Shown: positions 6,049-6,683 of the stretch, piece after piece
Numbering within the stretch: the first letter of the stretch is position 1
Layout: each line of letters starts with the position of its first letter
Translations under genes and position numbers: made by a program
Notes under the pieces: model-generated
Database searches by the model: none
Told to the model about the DNA's origin: nothing
The model's input: only the letters and a program-made list of their open reading frames with translations
NCBI GenBank assembly: GCA_031288745.1
Contig: JAITQT010000249.1
Coordinates: forward strand, 1 to 6,683
DNA: 6,683 bases
Source of the DNA: Deltaproteobacteria bacterium
GTDB lineage: Bacteria; Desulfobacterota; Desulfarculia; Adiutricales; Adiutricaceae
Direction: 5' to 3'

Positions 6049-6248
6049 GTCGCCACTAAAAAAGTCGCAAAAATTTTTTAAAAATTTAAAGGAACCAGCC
6101 GCGGCAGACTTTAAAATTTTTTCAAAATCATCCGTCTTTATAAATTATTAGATTTTAGCATATTTTAACGATATCTTATAAATTAAAGCAAATTAAAAAA
6201 AATGAAGTAATTTAATGGTGTTATCCTTTTTTAGTGGCGACTATATTA
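6042..6248. repeat. Target site duplication TATATTA flanking the MITE-like element
   Basis: TATATTA occurs directly before the left terminal repeat (6042-6048) and directly after the right one (6242-6248). A matching G could extend the duplication to 8 bp (TATATTAG) if the element ends are set one base differently, but symmetric terminal repeats favour 7 bp. An intact duplication suggests a fairly recent insertion. Confidence 0.75.
6049..6241. mobile_element. MITE-like non-autonomous element, 193 bp, perfect 16-bp terminal inverted repeats
   Basis: The ends are GTCGCCACTAAAAAAG (6049-6064) and its exact reverse complement (6226-6241). They are flanked by a 7-bp direct duplication, the standard signature of a DNA transposon insertion. 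The 161-bp interior is very AT-rich, encodes no protein, and has smaller imperfect inverted repeats, for example TTTAAAG at 6085-6091 against CTTTAAA at 6109-6115 around a short GC-rich centre, and a repeated TTATAAATTA near 6138 and 6176. It has no transposase and would need one supplied by a related full-length element elsewhere in the genome. I cannot assign it to an IS family from the terminal sequence alone. It sits between the promoter region of the membrane genes and the second structured repeat. Confidence 0.82.
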
Positions 6249-6418
6249 GCCTACAATAGAAATGACCTGTACTTAAGCCTCATTAGAACACTACCTGGTC
6301 TGGCCCCAACCTCGACCAATGAAACCTACTTTGACTCGTAAGTTGCGGGGTGATTATTAGCGTAAGCTGTTTTAGTGTCGGCTCCGCTGCATTTCAACTT
6401 GTATTGTTGTGAGTATGG
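6249..6418. other. Intergenic region between the MITE and repeat copy 2, nothing recognised
   Basis: No protein gene, tRNA or known RNA is visible. The region would have to contain the promoter of the RNA if copy 2 is transcribed on its own, but no convincing -35/-10 pair is seen. TTTAGTGTC at 6371-6379 also occurs at 14-22, immediately in front of copy 1, which may be a remnant of the same flank. Confidence 0.35.
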
Positions 6419-6421
6419 CTT

Positions 6422-6565
6422 GTGTCCGTTCACAAGACAGATCGCTGCGGTGCCAAGCCTATTGAAAGGGACGACACATTCCGCAGCAATGTAGCCCCCT
6501 ATAGGAGCTTAGTAATTTTAACATTAATCAAAGTTAAAATATATGATTGGAGCAGAGAGCTAAGC
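6422..6565 (+). ncRNA. Structured RNA-like repeat, copy 2 (unrecognised family)
   Basis: This is the better-paired copy. Helices: CCTAT 6458-6462 with ATAGG 6501-6505; GGG 6468-6470 with the C run near 6495-6499; ACATT 6476-6480 with AATGT 6488-6492, closing a 7-nt loop; GCTTAG 6507-6512 with CTAAGC 6560-6565; ATTTTAAC 6515-6522 with GTTAAAAT 6533-6540. The loop CCGCAGC (6481-6487) is perfectly complementary to GCTGCGG (6444-6450), a 7-bp pseudoknot. In copy 1 the pair 6445/6486 changes from C-G to U-A, the pair 6446/6485 from U-A to U-G, and the end pair 6507/6565 from G-C to G-U, all preserving pairing. CTTGTG 6419-6424 and CACAAG 6431-6436 form a further hairpin across the 5' edge. A 64-codon frame over this region does not explain the conservation. 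Function and exact ends are unknown; a regulatory RNA, a ribozyme-like element or the RNA of a mobile element are all possible. Confidence 0.62.
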
Positions 6566-6683
6566 AATGTCCACAACTTAAGGAAGCAAAGGGTCACCCG
6601 TAAAAAACTACTCTAAGCGAAAAACCCATGTTGGCAGACTATCTTCAGTACTAGTAATATGTTGAGGTTGAATGACTAATAGG
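6566..6683. other. Right flank of repeat copy 2, nothing recognised
   Basis: Similarity to the flank of copy 1 stops here apart from a short GGTCACC also present near 331-337. No gene or terminator is visible, and the sequence runs off the end of the window. Confidence 0.3.

Noticed and set aside
6422..6616. Plus-strand 64-codon frame starting with GTG over repeat copy 2
   Set aside because: Base conservation between copies follows RNA helices, not codons, and there is no ribosome site.
1..6683. CRISPR array, retron, or tRNA gene
   Set aside because: There are no regularly spaced short repeats, no reverse transcriptase or Cas gene, and no cloverleaf with a T-arm consensus that I could find by eye.

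Overview
The window looks like a piece of a Gram-negative bacterial chromosome of moderate GC content. A HAD phosphatase of the GmhB type (LPS heptose pathway) and two single-span proteins with probable periplasmic parts suggest a cell with an outer membrane. A corrinoid-type URO-D protein and a stand-alone TrpB2 would fit an anaerobe such as a member of the Desulfobacterota, but this placement is a low-confidence inference. Intergenic regions are long and rich in repeats.

Layout. Positions 1-449 have no protein gene and carry the first copy (about 18-189) of a structured repeat. Positions 450-1418 (minus) encode a URO-D superfamily protein that keeps a His-x-Cys...Cys zinc motif and so resembles methylcobamide methyltransferases more than HemE. 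A divergent intergenic region (1419-1810) with several small hairpins leads into a plus-strand run: a beta-decarboxylating dehydrogenase (1811-2959), a GmhB-type phosphatase overlapping it by 4 bp (2956-3516), and a TrpB2-type PLP enzyme (3555-4847). Converging on this run are two minus-strand genes, 5938-5669 and 5635-4901, each encoding a protein with one N-terminal membrane span.

The right end (5939-6683) has no convincing protein gene. It holds a 193-bp MITE-like element (6049-6241) with perfect 16-bp terminal inverted repeats and a 7-bp target duplication, then the second copy (about 6422-6565) of the structured repeat in the same orientation as the first.

The most interesting item is the repeat pair. 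The two copies are about 90% identical over 131 nt. They share nested helices and a predicted loop-to-upstream pseudoknot. One pseudoknot pair changes from C-G to U-A between copies, and two other pairs change to G-U in the plus sense. This is what selection on an RNA made from the plus strand would leave, although one pseudoknot pair and a 5-bp stem are damaged in copy 1. I do not recognise the family.
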